From Bacillus weihaiensis (GTDB lineage: Bacteria; Bacillota; Bacilli; Bacillales; Bacillaceae), in the NCBI RefSeq assembly GCF_001889165.1, contig NZ_CP016020.1:3012501-3076500 (forward strand): 64,000 nucleotides of DNA, read 5' to 3'. A program made the translations under genes and the position numbers. The notes under the pieces are model-generated. The model saw only the letters and a program-made list of their open reading frames with translations, searched no databases and was not told the origin of the DNA. Every line of letters starts with the position of its first letter. The first letter of the stretch is position 1. This document shows positions 36,443-44,335 of this stretch, piece by piece.

Positions 36443-36862
36443 TTATTTTACGTTATTTTGTTCTATCTGTTTGGATTTTGCCTCTTTAGCGATGTCAATC
36501 AATAGCTTTGATTTCAGTTCAGTTTTCATATTTTCCTCTGCCTGCCTCATTACATTTTCAATTAAGCAGCCTTCATGATGAATGGAGCAATCAAATAAGC
36601 TAGTATCTCCTTCAGTTGCATGAATAACATCTAAAAAGGATATTTCATATTTTCTTCTGGAGATTCTATAGCCCCCCTTTGCACCAGGTGTCGACTCAAT
36701 CAGACCTGCTTTTGCAAGTTTGGTTAATATTTTTGAAAGGTAAGTCGGGGATAGATTCTGCATTTCGGCTAATTCCTGCACTCCCACTGAGCTGTCCCCT
36801 GGCTGCAGCATTAAATGAACCATCGTATGCAAGGCATAGTTTGTCGCGTTTGAATATTTCAT
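36443..36862 (-). CDS. Rrf2-family transcriptional regulator
   Basis: The 139-residue winged-helix protein has the Rrf2 start MKYSNATNYALHTMVHL, a recognition helix in SPTYLSKILTKLAKAGLI and the conserved GAKGGYRI wing. Two cysteines in DCSIHHEGCLI lie where other Rrf2 proteins hold an iron-sulfur cluster or a redox switch. The start at 36862 is preceded by AGGAGG ten bases upstream. It probably senses electrophile or oxidant stress and controls its own operon with the downstream flavoprotein. Confidence 0.88.
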   Translation of the reverse strand: MKYSNATNYALHTMVHLMLQPGDSSVGVQELAEMQNLSPTYLSKILTKLAKAGLIESTPGAKGGYRISRRKYEISFLDVIHATEGDTSLFDCSIHHEGCLIENVMRQAEENMKTELKSKLLIDIAKEAKSKQIEQNNVK

Positions 36863-37335
36863 ACATACATAACCTCCTCTTTTAAAACAGATATTTAAGA
36901 CTCTTGATATCCTTATTATAAATAATTCTATCACTAGACTGAAAGCTAATGACCATTTTTTTAATTTAGACTAACTTGCTTGTTGCTTCAAATCTATGTT
37001 TTATAGTCTCATCCCACTGAAGCATAGTAAATGTCTCCACACATTAAATGTGTTATTCTTTCTGACGTAACGTGATTGTTAAAGATGATCTAATAACTAA
37101 ATGTGAGTAATGTAAACGTCTTAATTCTTAATAGAACTCGGAGAACTAAAGGTTATAAACAAGCCTCCGAAAATGGTTTCTTGTACTGGACAGAAATAGT
37201 AAATCAGTTTTTTGTTCAACACTAAGCTACAGTACGTAATGGCCATAGATTTCTGCCATTTGTGATATTCTCCCCTTTTGGTTATACAATTCACTAAATA
37301 ATTGTACAACCGTGTGACTAATCAAATCGTTCTCT
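36863..37335. other. Intergenic region without recognisable features
   Basis: AT-rich DNA between the Rrf2 gene and the end of the methyltransferase gene. A 62-codon frame inside has no ribosome site or family resemblance and is not called. Confidence 0.4.
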
Positions 37336-37962
37336 TTATACTCTTTTCTTACATTTTATTAAGAAAAAATTTATTGGTGGTTTATTATCTACATCCTTAT
37401 CTGGCTCGTCAATCTCTGAAAACTCTATTAATCCATATTCTCCAAATTCTTTTATAATCGATTCAGAATCGTAAAAGAACATTTTTATTCCTTTCATTAT
37501 CTCGAAATAGTCTTTATCTAATCTTCTTCCTTTACCAAACATTGGAGCTTTTTGTGAAACCGAAGTAAAAATCATATATCCATTTGGCTTCAACTGATTA
37601 TAACAATCTTTAATAAACTTCTTTCTTTCATGCTTATTTAATAAATGGATAAGCGCATGAGAGAATATAGCGTCATAAAGTTTGTTATCAAAGGGCATTT
37701 CCGTTACAGAACCTTGAAAAATAGTACTATTAACCCCATTTTGCCTAGCCAATTCAATGGCTGTCTTTGATATCTCAATACCTGTTACATTCATTCCACT
37801 TTCGATGAAAACACTCGCATTTCTACCATATCCTATCCCTGGTATCAATATCTCTTTAACATTTCTTTCAAGGAAAAAATCCCTAGTCATAATAGCAGTA
37901 TCCGTAGGGTTAAATCCCCACATTGTTTGTTTTTCAATAAAACTTGTTTCCCAGAATTCCAT
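37336..37962 (-). CDS. Class I SAM-dependent methyltransferase
   Basis: The 208-residue protein starts with EFWETSFIEKQTMWGFNPTD and has the SAM-binding motif I region ILIPGIGYGRNASVF near residue 39. Motif II VTGIEISKTAIELA and YDAIFSHALIHLL follow. It is similar to TehB/thiopurine-type small methyltransferases. The acceptor molecule is not known. It stands alone on the minus strand. Confidence 0.85.
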   Translation of the reverse strand: MEFWETSFIEKQTMWGFNPTDTAIMTRDFFLERNVKEILIPGIGYGRNASVFIESGMNVTGIEISKTAIELARQNGVNSTIFQGSVTEMPFDNKLYDAIFSHALIHLLNKHERKKFIKDCYNQLKPNGYMIFTSVSQKAPMFGKGRRLDKDYFEIMKGIKMFFYDSESIIKEFGEYGLIEFSEIDEPDKDVDNKPPINFFLIKCKKRV

Positions 37963-38889
37963 TCCTTCCCTACCTCCATATTTTTAATAAAAGCACTCAA
38001 GCCAGCTGTTCCTTCATTAATTATGACCCATTCAACCTTCATTTAATTAAATATATAAAAGACACTTAATATCTATAATTAATCTAAAAAAATCTGAACT
38101 GCTCAATCACTATCTTACATCAAATTTTAGATCCATCTGTTCAGCGCTGTCACAGATGTTCATTTGTTAATTACATCTGTCATTGTTCATTTTGTGAAAC
38201 ACCATCTAGAAAAGAGGGATCAGTTGAATGTTTGAGAAAACTGTCCCGGTATTAACACCAGGGAATGTTATTCGTTCTGCTTAAACCAATTTTGTCAGTA
38301 TCTTTGAATGATAGGTTGGTGATAGGTGATATAATGTAAGATTTCGCTAGTTGCTCAACCCCAACTGTTTGGTTCTTTGGCATTTTTAAATATAAAAATA
38401 CATTCGTATACAGGTGACACTTTAATCTCAAGATAAATCATATTAAAGAGTCTTCATGTCTTTAATTGATTATAACTGAAAAAAATTTTTTATCAAGTAT
38501 TATTTAGAATTTTAGGCTTTACTATTCCTGTAAAAGTTTACTACAACTATCTTGTTACCTTTAGAAAGATACCTACTACTAACACGATCTCCTTCAATCA
38601 CACAAGAATTTGATGTTTCATTCCTCTAGACGTGTTAATAACACTTATCTTTCGTTCCTGATAAAATAAAAAAACGCCTCATATCCAGTTCTATCAAGGA
38701 TTTAAGGAGTTTTAACTATTAATTCTTTGTTGTGTTAATAGATATTTCACACGAAGTTTAATTTATTAGAAGTAGAGGGAGTTAAATTAGATATTCAAAA
38801 GGTTATATATACAACTTAAATCAACATAAAGCTTTAGGTTTATAGGCAATAAAAAAAGATCTTCCATTAAAGATCTTTTTTTATTATTA
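37963..38889. other. Long intergenic region with an inverted repeat and a gene fragment
   Basis: ACAGATGT (38152-38159) and ACATCTGT (38173-38180) form a perfect inverted repeat, possibly a TetR-type operator. Just beyond, a plus-strand ATG at 38228 with GAGGGA upstream opens an 18-codon frame (MFEKTVPVLTPGNVIRSA) that stops at 38284. This looks like the truncated start of a lost gene. A terminator is at 38852-38882. Confidence 0.4.
38852..38882. terminator. Terminator downstream of the 125-residue protein gene
   Basis: The palindromic AAGATCTT is repeated on each side of a short loop, flanked by A and T tracts, so it can stop transcription in both directions. Confidence 0.75.
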
Positions 38890-39267
38890 CTAAGGTCTGA
38901 CAAAAATAGCTTTTATTTCTTTAGTTATATCATCAGTAATAAGATAAGTATTTTTTGTTTTTGATGCGAAGTACCTAAGGGTGACTGTTTCTGCTATTTC
39001 ATTAATAAGCGTCCATGAATTAGGTTGAATAAATATGCCTCCATCTGCAGCAAAGAAACTTTCGCTAAAAAACTCCCTTACTGAATCAAAGGAAAAATCA
39101 TCAATTGTTTTCATTTTTGAACAATTGACTTTATAAATCTTAGTTATGTTTGATGTATTTACTTCTTTAAAATCACCTGCAAATAATTCATTTATAATCG
39201 GATGCAATTGCTTATTTTTTTTCATTTTGTTTATTTGTTGAGTACTATTATCTTTTAGATGTTGCAT
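38890..39267 (-). CDS. Hypothetical protein next to the integration site
   Basis: The 125-residue product has no signal peptide or membrane segment and no recognised motif. The central part NSWTLINEIAETVTLRYFAS and the terminal ITDDITKEIKAIFVRP look like a small alpha/beta domain. It lies just outside the left attachment site and is probably chromosomal, though an older cargo origin cannot be excluded. No function can be given. Confidence 0.5.
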   Translation of the reverse strand: MQHLKDNSTQQINKMKKNKQLHPIINELFAGDFKEVNTSNITKIYKVNCSKMKTIDDFSFDSVREFFSESFFAADGGIFIQPNSWTLINEIAETVTLRYFASKTKNTYLITDDITKEIKAIFVRP

Positions 39268-39326
39268 TTGAACATATATTGGAGTGTCATTTTGATAAAA
39301 GGGTTAGCTAATCAAGATAAATAAAA

Positions 39327-39360
39327 AAGCCCCAATCCCTATATAAGGAATTGGAGCTTT
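39327..39360 (-). terminator. Original terminator of the tRNA-Val gene, displaced by the element
   Basis: The minus-strand RNA forms a 14-bp stem with two G-U pairs followed by TTTTTT; the plus-strand copy would carry A-C mismatches. It follows the 3' tRNA fragment by eight bases, exactly where the terminator of a leftward tRNA-Val gene should be. The tRNA itself now lies 16 kb away. Confidence 0.8.
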
Positions 39361-39367
39361 CTAATTC

Positions 39368-39416
39368 GATGATCCGAGAGGGATTCGAACCCCCGACCCC
39401 TACCCTGTCAAGGTAG
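39368..39416. repeat. Left attachment site with displaced 3' part of tRNA-Val
   Basis: The 49 bases are identical to 55421-55469 and comprise the acceptor 3' strand, T arm and most of the anticodon arm of tRNA-Val(GAC). This copy has no 5' half. The native tRNA terminator lies directly beside it, so this is the host's original tRNA end. Confidence 0.93.
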
Positions 39417-39467
39417 ACCGAATCAATTATTTATGTATCAATTAGTCAATAAACATTTATAGAAATC

Positions 39468-39479
39468 GACCACTTCACT
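39468..39479 (+). repeat. Probable integrase arm site, left end
   Basis: GACCACTTCACT occurs 52 bases inside the left attachment core and again, inverted, 84 bases inside the right core at 55326-55337. Facing copies near both ends are the expected layout for integrase arm-type sites. Confidence 0.45.
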
Positions 39480-39538
39480 TATTATTTTTACAATTTCTAT
39501 TATAAAGTGGTTGTATAAATTTGTAAAGTGTTCCTTTA

Positions 39539-40120
39539 CTAAACAATTTCACAAGTTAAAATTAATAGTCCATTTTTAGTGAAGTCTCTATTAATTACCT
39601 TCCATTTAGATTCATAGAGATCATATTCATAGTTAATTTTAAACATATCCTTGTTTGAGGAATTATCCTGTAGAATTAAACTCATTTGATTATTAGGTAA
39701 CCTTATAGCACTAGATTGACTAACACTAAACATTGTTTTTTCTATAATTATTGGAACGAATATAGATTCACCTTCTATGTATTCATAGATTGGTAGTCCA
39801 AATACATCTGTGCCAACTTGAGTTTTTGTCGTTTCACCAGGAATATTAATAACATAATTACAATGTCTTATAAGCGCTTTATACTTAGAATTTCGCTTAG
39901 TTATAGACTCTGTGATAACTAAGTAATACTCACCTTCTAATTCAACCAAATCACCCCTAGAAACGTCTGAAAGAGTATGTATATATCTTTCCTCCGCTTC
40001 ACTAATAGAGGGGTTAGTAATTAACACTTTTGTTGTTTCTCCATTTATCAAAACATCTTTTCCAGCGTTATCTAATAAGAATTGAACATCATTTGTATTC
40101 GTTTCAAGTGGATTAAACAT
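39539..40120 (-). CDS. Satellite protein, possible head-tail joining component
   Basis: The 193-residue product is beta-rich, with DVSRGDLVELEGEYYLVITE near residue 51 resembling small phage stopper or head-closure proteins. I base this on secondary-structure impression and on position after a connector-like protein, not on a clear motif. It is the last gene of the head block, with GGGGG before its start. If it is a head-closure protein it would form the surface to which a helper tail binds. Confidence 0.4.
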   Translation of the reverse strand: MFNPLETNTNDVQFLLDNAGKDVLINGETTKVLITNPSISEAEERYIHTLSDVSRGDLVELEGEYYLVITESITKRNSKYKALIRHCNYVINIPGETTKTQVGTDVFGLPIYEYIEGESIFVPIIIEKTMFSVSQSSAIRLPNNQMSLILQDNSSNKDMFKINYEYDLYESKWKVINRDFTKNGLLILTCEIV

Positions 40121-40136
40121 CTATATCCCCCTTCCA

Positions 40137-40472
40137 TTAAGAGTTAAATAGCATAAAGAAATTACTATCTGATTCATCTCTTTTCATAGTTCTAATTTTC
40201 CTCTCTAATTGATCTATACGTGATTGTATATTCTCCGCAAAGTCAGAAACAGACATATCATCTTCTTTGTAGTTTTTCATGTTTGATGGATTATTAGCAA
40301 TTGATTCAAGGATACTTAATGCTGCACAATATATGCTGCGTTTAGAGGTGGATGATTGAGGATTGTATTCTTGATGTGGGTTTAAATCGGCTTCCATAAG
40401 GTAGATAGATAATTCTTCTTGAGATAAGGTAATTCCTTTTACTTCTAATTGTAGCCGCTGTAAGTTTGTCAT
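40137..40472 (-). CDS. Satellite connector-like (head-tail adaptor) protein
   Basis: The 111-residue, largely helical protein has SKRSIYCAALSILESIANNP near residue 44 and a C-terminal coiled segment RIDQLERKIRTM. This layout resembles phage head-tail connector or adaptor proteins of the gp6/gp15 class. It follows a 111-residue protein after two bases. GGAGG precedes its ATG. The call is moderate because only pattern resemblance supports it. Confidence 0.5.
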   Translation of the reverse strand: MTNLQRLQLEVKGITLSQEELSIYLMEADLNPHQEYNPQSSTSKRSIYCAALSILESIANNPSNMKNYKEDDMSVSDFAENIQSRIDQLERKIRTMKRDESDSNFFMLFNS

Positions 40473-40474
40473 TG

Positions 40475-40810
40475 TTAATCCTCCTTGTTTATGTGATATT
40501 CGTGGTAAACATCAATGATAAATGCTTTAACTGTATCTTCTGTTACTTCATTACCTAGACCAACATACCAAGATTTACTAAACTCAAACCATTTACCATT
40601 CTGATCTAATATGTATCTTCTAAATTGATTACCATATTGTTTATGAAATCCACGTAAATAAGAATGTCCGCCTGTAGAATGTTTAATTTCTTGGTGTTCA
40701 ATCTTACTAATGAAATCAGTAGATAAATATTCACTGACATATTCACTAAACTGCTTAATAAAATCATGATATTTCACTTTATAGATAGCGTCATATTGAT
40801 ATTGTTGCAT
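40475..40810 (-). CDS. Satellite protein of unknown function in the head block
   Basis: The 111-residue product has no recognised motif. A His-rich central part SYLRGFHKQYGNQFRRYILD and aromatic FEFSKSWYVGLGN stretches suggest a compact structural fold. It is translated immediately before the connector-like gene, so a role in head completion is possible. AAAGGAG precedes the start. Confidence 0.5.
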   Translation of the reverse strand: MQQYQYDAIYKVKYHDFIKQFSEYVSEYLSTDFISKIEHQEIKHSTGGHSYLRGFHKQYGNQFRRYILDQNGKWFEFSKSWYVGLGNEVTEDTVKAFIIDVYHEYHINKED

Positions 40811-40841
40811 TGGTCACACTCCTTTCATAAAAAATAAAAAA

Positions 40842-40861
40842 AAGTGCCGAAAATGGCACTT
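40842..40861 (-). terminator. Terminator directly after the FxLYD-domain gene
   Basis: AAGTGCC pairs with GGCACTT around a 6-base loop. The minus-strand copy is followed by eight T residues. It begins three bases after the stop codon. Confidence 0.85.
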
Positions 40862-40863
40862 CC

Positions 40864-41727
40864 CTAATAATCTGTATTAAAATCGACAACTTCTACCTTA
40901 TATTTTGGATACTTTTGTCCTACCATTTGTGTCATAATCTCAAAACTTTTTCTTTCATTAGGTAATAGTGAATCACTGCTATTTACAAAAGATGTTTCAG
41001 TATCAAGTACATTTCCATCTTTATCAAAGTATGTAACCTTAACTTCTACAAAACTATAAGCAAATTCACTGTTATTTTTAACTGCTCCTGTAACATAAAT
41101 ATAATCACCGTCAATTGTGCCTTTATGCTCCACCACTTCTATACTTGGTGTATTATCTGTAGATTCTGAATTAGTTGTAGTAATATTTTCTTTCTCATTT
41201 GAAACATTTCTTGGATTGTAATCTCCGTTTTCATCATACGAAACTTCCATTGAATAATTAACTTCCTCATTTAAATCCACATTAGATATTTGATAATAAG
41301 TTCTATTCCCATCCTTCTCACCACTTATTACAAATGTATTAAATGAACAAATATTTTTCTTGCCACAATCGAAGTCTCCACCTGCTACACTATTATTCGA
41401 ACTCTCGTCTCTTACAGTTTCGATTATAGTTTGCATGATATTCAATTTTTCAATATCGTCTAAGTTTTCGAAATCTGCTGTTGGATTACTAGAAACAAAA
41501 TAATCTGCAAATCTAAAACCTTCTGTCTTATTAACTGATTCTTCATCACGAAAGAAAACTACATCATTAATATATTCATTAATTTCTTCATTCTGTAAGA
41601 TTGCTTCCTCATATTTTGGGAAATCATCTTCAATAAATCTGTTATTATAGAAATAAAAACTTACAATAATAACACTTAATGAAATGACATAAGCAATGAT
41701 AAACTTTACAGACAATAATTTCTTCAA
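40864..41727 (-). CDS. Membrane-anchored FxLYD-domain protein of the satellite
   Basis: The 287-residue product has one N-terminal membrane helix (residues 8-27), a long polar extracytoplasmic part and a C-terminal FxLYD domain. The domain is seen in DGDYIYVTGAVKNNSEFAYS and VKVTYFDKDGNVLDTETSF. The start is a TTG with GGGGGA seven bases upstream. A surface protein in a satellite might alter phage adsorption or the host envelope, but this is inference. It interrupts the head genes and has its own terminator. Confidence 0.65.
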   Translation of the reverse strand: MKKLLSVKFIIAYVISLSVIIVSFYFYNNRFIEDDFPKYEEAILQNEEINEYINDVVFFRDEESVNKTEGFRFADYFVSSNPTADFENLDDIEKLNIMQTIIETVRDESSNNSVAGGDFDCGKKNICSFNTFVISGEKDGNRTYYQISNVDLNEEVNYSMEVSYDENGDYNPRNVSNEKENITTTNSESTDNTPSIEVVEHKGTIDGDYIYVTGAVKNNSEFAYSFVEVKVTYFDKDGNVLDTETSFVNSSDSLLPNERKSFEIMTQMVGQKYPKYKVEVVDFNTDY

Positions 41728-41852
41728 AATTAATCCCCCTTATGTAGTATAGTTAAATTTTACCACGCCAGGACATTATAAAGAACAATTATGTTTCTTA
41801 ATAAGAAAATACACCCAAATTAATGAGTGTTTTTAAAAGATTAATCTTTGAA

Positions 41853-42197
41853 TCAATTTTTTTGTAAAGTTTCTTTGAACTCTTTTAATTTAATTAACGT
41901 ATCTTTTGCTTTAGAAATATCTCTATCAAAATGCAAAGGTAAAAAGTGATCTTCTGGAAAATTTAACGAATGAGTTAAATCATTAATTGCATTGTCTAAA
42001 ACTTTAAGATTATAACATTTCTCATTGCAAAATTTATGATGACCAAATTTATAATGATTTGCATATACCAGTTCTAATGAATCATTAGGTACAATTTCAT
42101 TAGGAATAATTAATTTGAATATTTTTTCTTGTTCACTATTTTCTATATTCGTTTCGGTATTACAATTTAAACATTTATATTTTTTATCTACAATCAA
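41853..42197 (-). CDS. Small zinc-finger-like satellite protein
   Basis: The product of about 114 residues begins with CLNCNT and later has HKFCNEKCYNL, giving two CxxC-type pairs that probably hold a zinc ion. The C-terminal half is helical. I place the start at the TTG at 42197 because GGGAGG lies eight bases before it; a GTG at 42206 overlaps that site. No family was recognised. Confidence 0.5.
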   Translation of the reverse strand: MIVDKKYKCLNCNTETNIENSEQEKIFKLIIPNEIVPNDSLELVYANHYKFGHHKFCNEKCYNLKVLDNAINDLTHSLNFPEDHFLPLHFDRDISKAKDTLIKLKEFKETLQKN

Positions 42198-42250
42198 TTC
42201 GCACACCTCCCATATACCTACTTAATTCGACACAAGGGAATGATTTCCTT

Positions 42251-42418
42251 CTACGTGTATTTAATATGTTTATCCTCATCATCTAAAATAGAAAGAACTT
42301 CTCTTAATTTCTTTATTGCATCCTCTTTTGTATATAAATGGTCTTGCTCAAGATTAATTATTACACCAATAACATTTAATTTTAGTTCAATGATTTTTTC
42401 TTTCTGCATTAAATTCAT
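42251..42418 (-). CDS. Small helical satellite protein
   Basis: The 55-residue product reads as two helices, with KEKIIELKLNVIGVIINLEQ followed by EDAIKKLREVLSILDDEDKH. GGAGGTG lies four bases before the ATG. Such short helical proteins are common in phages; no function can be stated. Confidence 0.45.
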   Translation of the reverse strand: MNLMQKEKIIELKLNVIGVIINLEQDHLYTKEDAIKKLREVLSILDDEDKHIKYT

Positions 42419-42433
42419 AAAGCACCTCCACAC

Positions 42434-42948
42434 ATAATTATTAGCGAGAGGGAAAAGAGAAATACTTCTCGTGTGAAAAATTTAGTATGCTGCGGACTCA
42501 TTTTTCTGATTAGGGGTATCTATATTCAGTCATTCGTATATCTTATATGTATATAAGTGTATATAGTATACGAATCTAGTTTACATAATAGCACCTATCG
42601 GAAGTTAAGTTTTCCAAGAACCCTTATGTATCAACGCTTTAGCAACTTCTATTTATTATAAGATATACAGTATTTTATACAACCTTGATATATCAACGTT
42701 TTTAACTCTTCCTACTCTTTAAAAACTGTATAAAATTTTGGTTTTATCATCTCTAAAATATGCATGGAATCTGAATAAAAACACTGTAAAGTTAATATAC
42801 TTGACAGAATATTTTTTTCTACCCAACTAGCCTATTTTTTTTGACTGGCTCGCTGACCGTTTCATAACAAGAGCGAAAGTTTCAATATATCACTTTACCC
42901 TCTCACCCTTGTCATATCAACAATTCCATTTAATCAATCTTATTCTAT
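42434..42948. other. Non-coding region with a nested palindrome
   Basis: ATTCGTATA (42532-42540) pairs with TATACGAAT (42567-42575), enclosing CTTATAT/ATATAAG (42542-42548 and 42551-42557). A second inverted repeat ATTTTATACA/TGTATAAAAT spans about 42672-42738, and TATCAACG-type repeats occur near 42630 and 42695. No gene is seen. This could hold regulatory sites or a replication or packaging signal. Confidence 0.5.
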
Positions 42949-44283
42949 TTAAATCTCTAATACCTCTACTTTATCCTCTATCTGACTACCCTCTTCATTT
43001 ATCCTTTGTAACTCCATTTGCACATCACTTGTATATGGACTATGTGATAGTAGGCTTTCTAAACTCAATCCACCTAACAGACGTAATTCTTTGATGTTCT
43101 CAATAATCTCCTTATCATTTGAAGGCATAGCATATTGAAATACAATATCTAAACTCTCATAATCATCTTCACTGAACGTTATACCTTTATACGCTAACAA
43201 TGTTCTAATCTTATCAAATCTTTGTTCTAACCCATCACGCATAAACTGTTCATTCATTCCTGCTTTAATATTAGCCAATGAGAACAATAACTTTATACTA
43301 ACCTCACTTAGATTAGATATATCTGTCTTGTTCATACTGACAGCAGGTGTCTGTGATATGTCTAGTAATGATTGTACTAGAGTCTTATAGATAGTATTAA
43401 ATGATTGATAGTCCAATTGATTACTTACCATCTTGAAATCGCTGCCATCATCTAATTGGATACCCTGACCTACAACATTAGCCGATATACCTTCACCTTT
43501 TAATTGTTGACCAATAGCAACTGGAATAGGATTATGATGTTTATAGAAAGAATCTGTATATTTACTAATTAAATCTTCCATTGAATCTAATAGACTAATC
43601 CAATCCTCTAATTCACTTCTACCTTCTGTGGCACTCAATTCATTTTGATTATGATATACAATTGGTAATCCACTAATATTAGGATTCTGACCTACTAAGC
43701 GTAATTTACCACCTAGATTGTTATAACTATATACAATTTCATCTGTAAACACAGTATAATAACTAACTGCGTCTTGGACATATGCTTCAATGAACGCAAT
43801 TAAGTTATTCTCATTATCGTATATTGGATAACTTGCAGAAGGATCAATTAACTTACTTTTAATAACTCCTTTATCCATATAGATATATTCAGCACAGATT
43901 CCATATTTGTTTATCTTATCGAGAATAGAGATATTTAAACGGTCATATTTACCTTTCTTATTTACCTTTTGATACTCTCTCACAACATTCTCTTTACCTG
44001 TCAATGTAATAGGATTCTGTAATAAATATGCTGTTTGAAAGTTTAATAACGTTTTAGCATATTGCAGTATAATCTTTCTCGGTTTAAACTCTTTTCCATT
44101 GTACAATTCACTAGGTCTATTTAATATCGCATGAAAACCGTTTAAATATTCTTTTAAGTCATTTATTTTAGTAACCCTTTGTTGCTGGCTAACCATTCCT
44201 ATTTCATCTAAGAACCACTCTGAACGATTCTCATGATACTGTTTCAAATAGGTTTCTAATTTATCCTGTAGTTCACTTTTCAC
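42949..44283 (-). CDS. Portal protein of the satellite
   Basis: The 444-residue protein matches SPP1 gp6-type portals. It starts with a helical region containing NRPSELYNGKEFKPRKIILQ, then QTAYLLQNPITLTG, and PIVYHNQNELSATEGRSELE followed by LDSMEDLISKYTDSF. The C-terminal NKTDISNLSEVSIKLLFSLA block is also typical. The start is GTG with GGGGG upstream. The portal is the ring through which the terminase pumps DNA into the capsid. It follows the large terminase gene, the usual order. Confidence 0.85.
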   Translation of the reverse strand: MKSELQDKLETYLKQYHENRSEWFLDEIGMVSQQQRVTKINDLKEYLNGFHAILNRPSELYNGKEFKPRKIILQYAKTLLNFQTAYLLQNPITLTGKENVVREYQKVNKKGKYDRLNISILDKINKYGICAEYIYMDKGVIKSKLIDPSASYPIYDNENNLIAFIEAYVQDAVSYYTVFTDEIVYSYNNLGGKLRLVGQNPNISGLPIVYHNQNELSATEGRSELEDWISLLDSMEDLISKYTDSFYKHHNPIPVAIGQQLKGEGISANVVGQGIQLDDGSDFKMVSNQLDYQSFNTIYKTLVQSLLDISQTPAVSMNKTDISNLSEVSIKLLFSLANIKAGMNEQFMRDGLEQRFDKIRTLLAYKGITFSEDDYESLDIVFQYAMPSNDKEIIENIKELRLLGGLSLESLLSHSPYTSDVQMELQRINEEGSQIEDKVEVLEI

Positions 44284-44310
44284 TGTATTTCCCCCTTATA
44301 ATAAAAATAA

Positions 44311-44335
44311 GGTTAGGACTTAAATGCACCTAACC
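44311..44335 (-). terminator. Hairpin overlapping the large terminase stop codon
   Basis: GGTTAGG (44311-44317) pairs with CCTAACC (44329-44335). On the minus strand TTATTTTTATT follows. It sits between terminase and portal and may act as an attenuator. Confidence 0.65.

Noticed and set aside
37121-37309. Minus-strand 62-codon frame
   Set aside because: No ribosome site, odd composition, no family resemblance.
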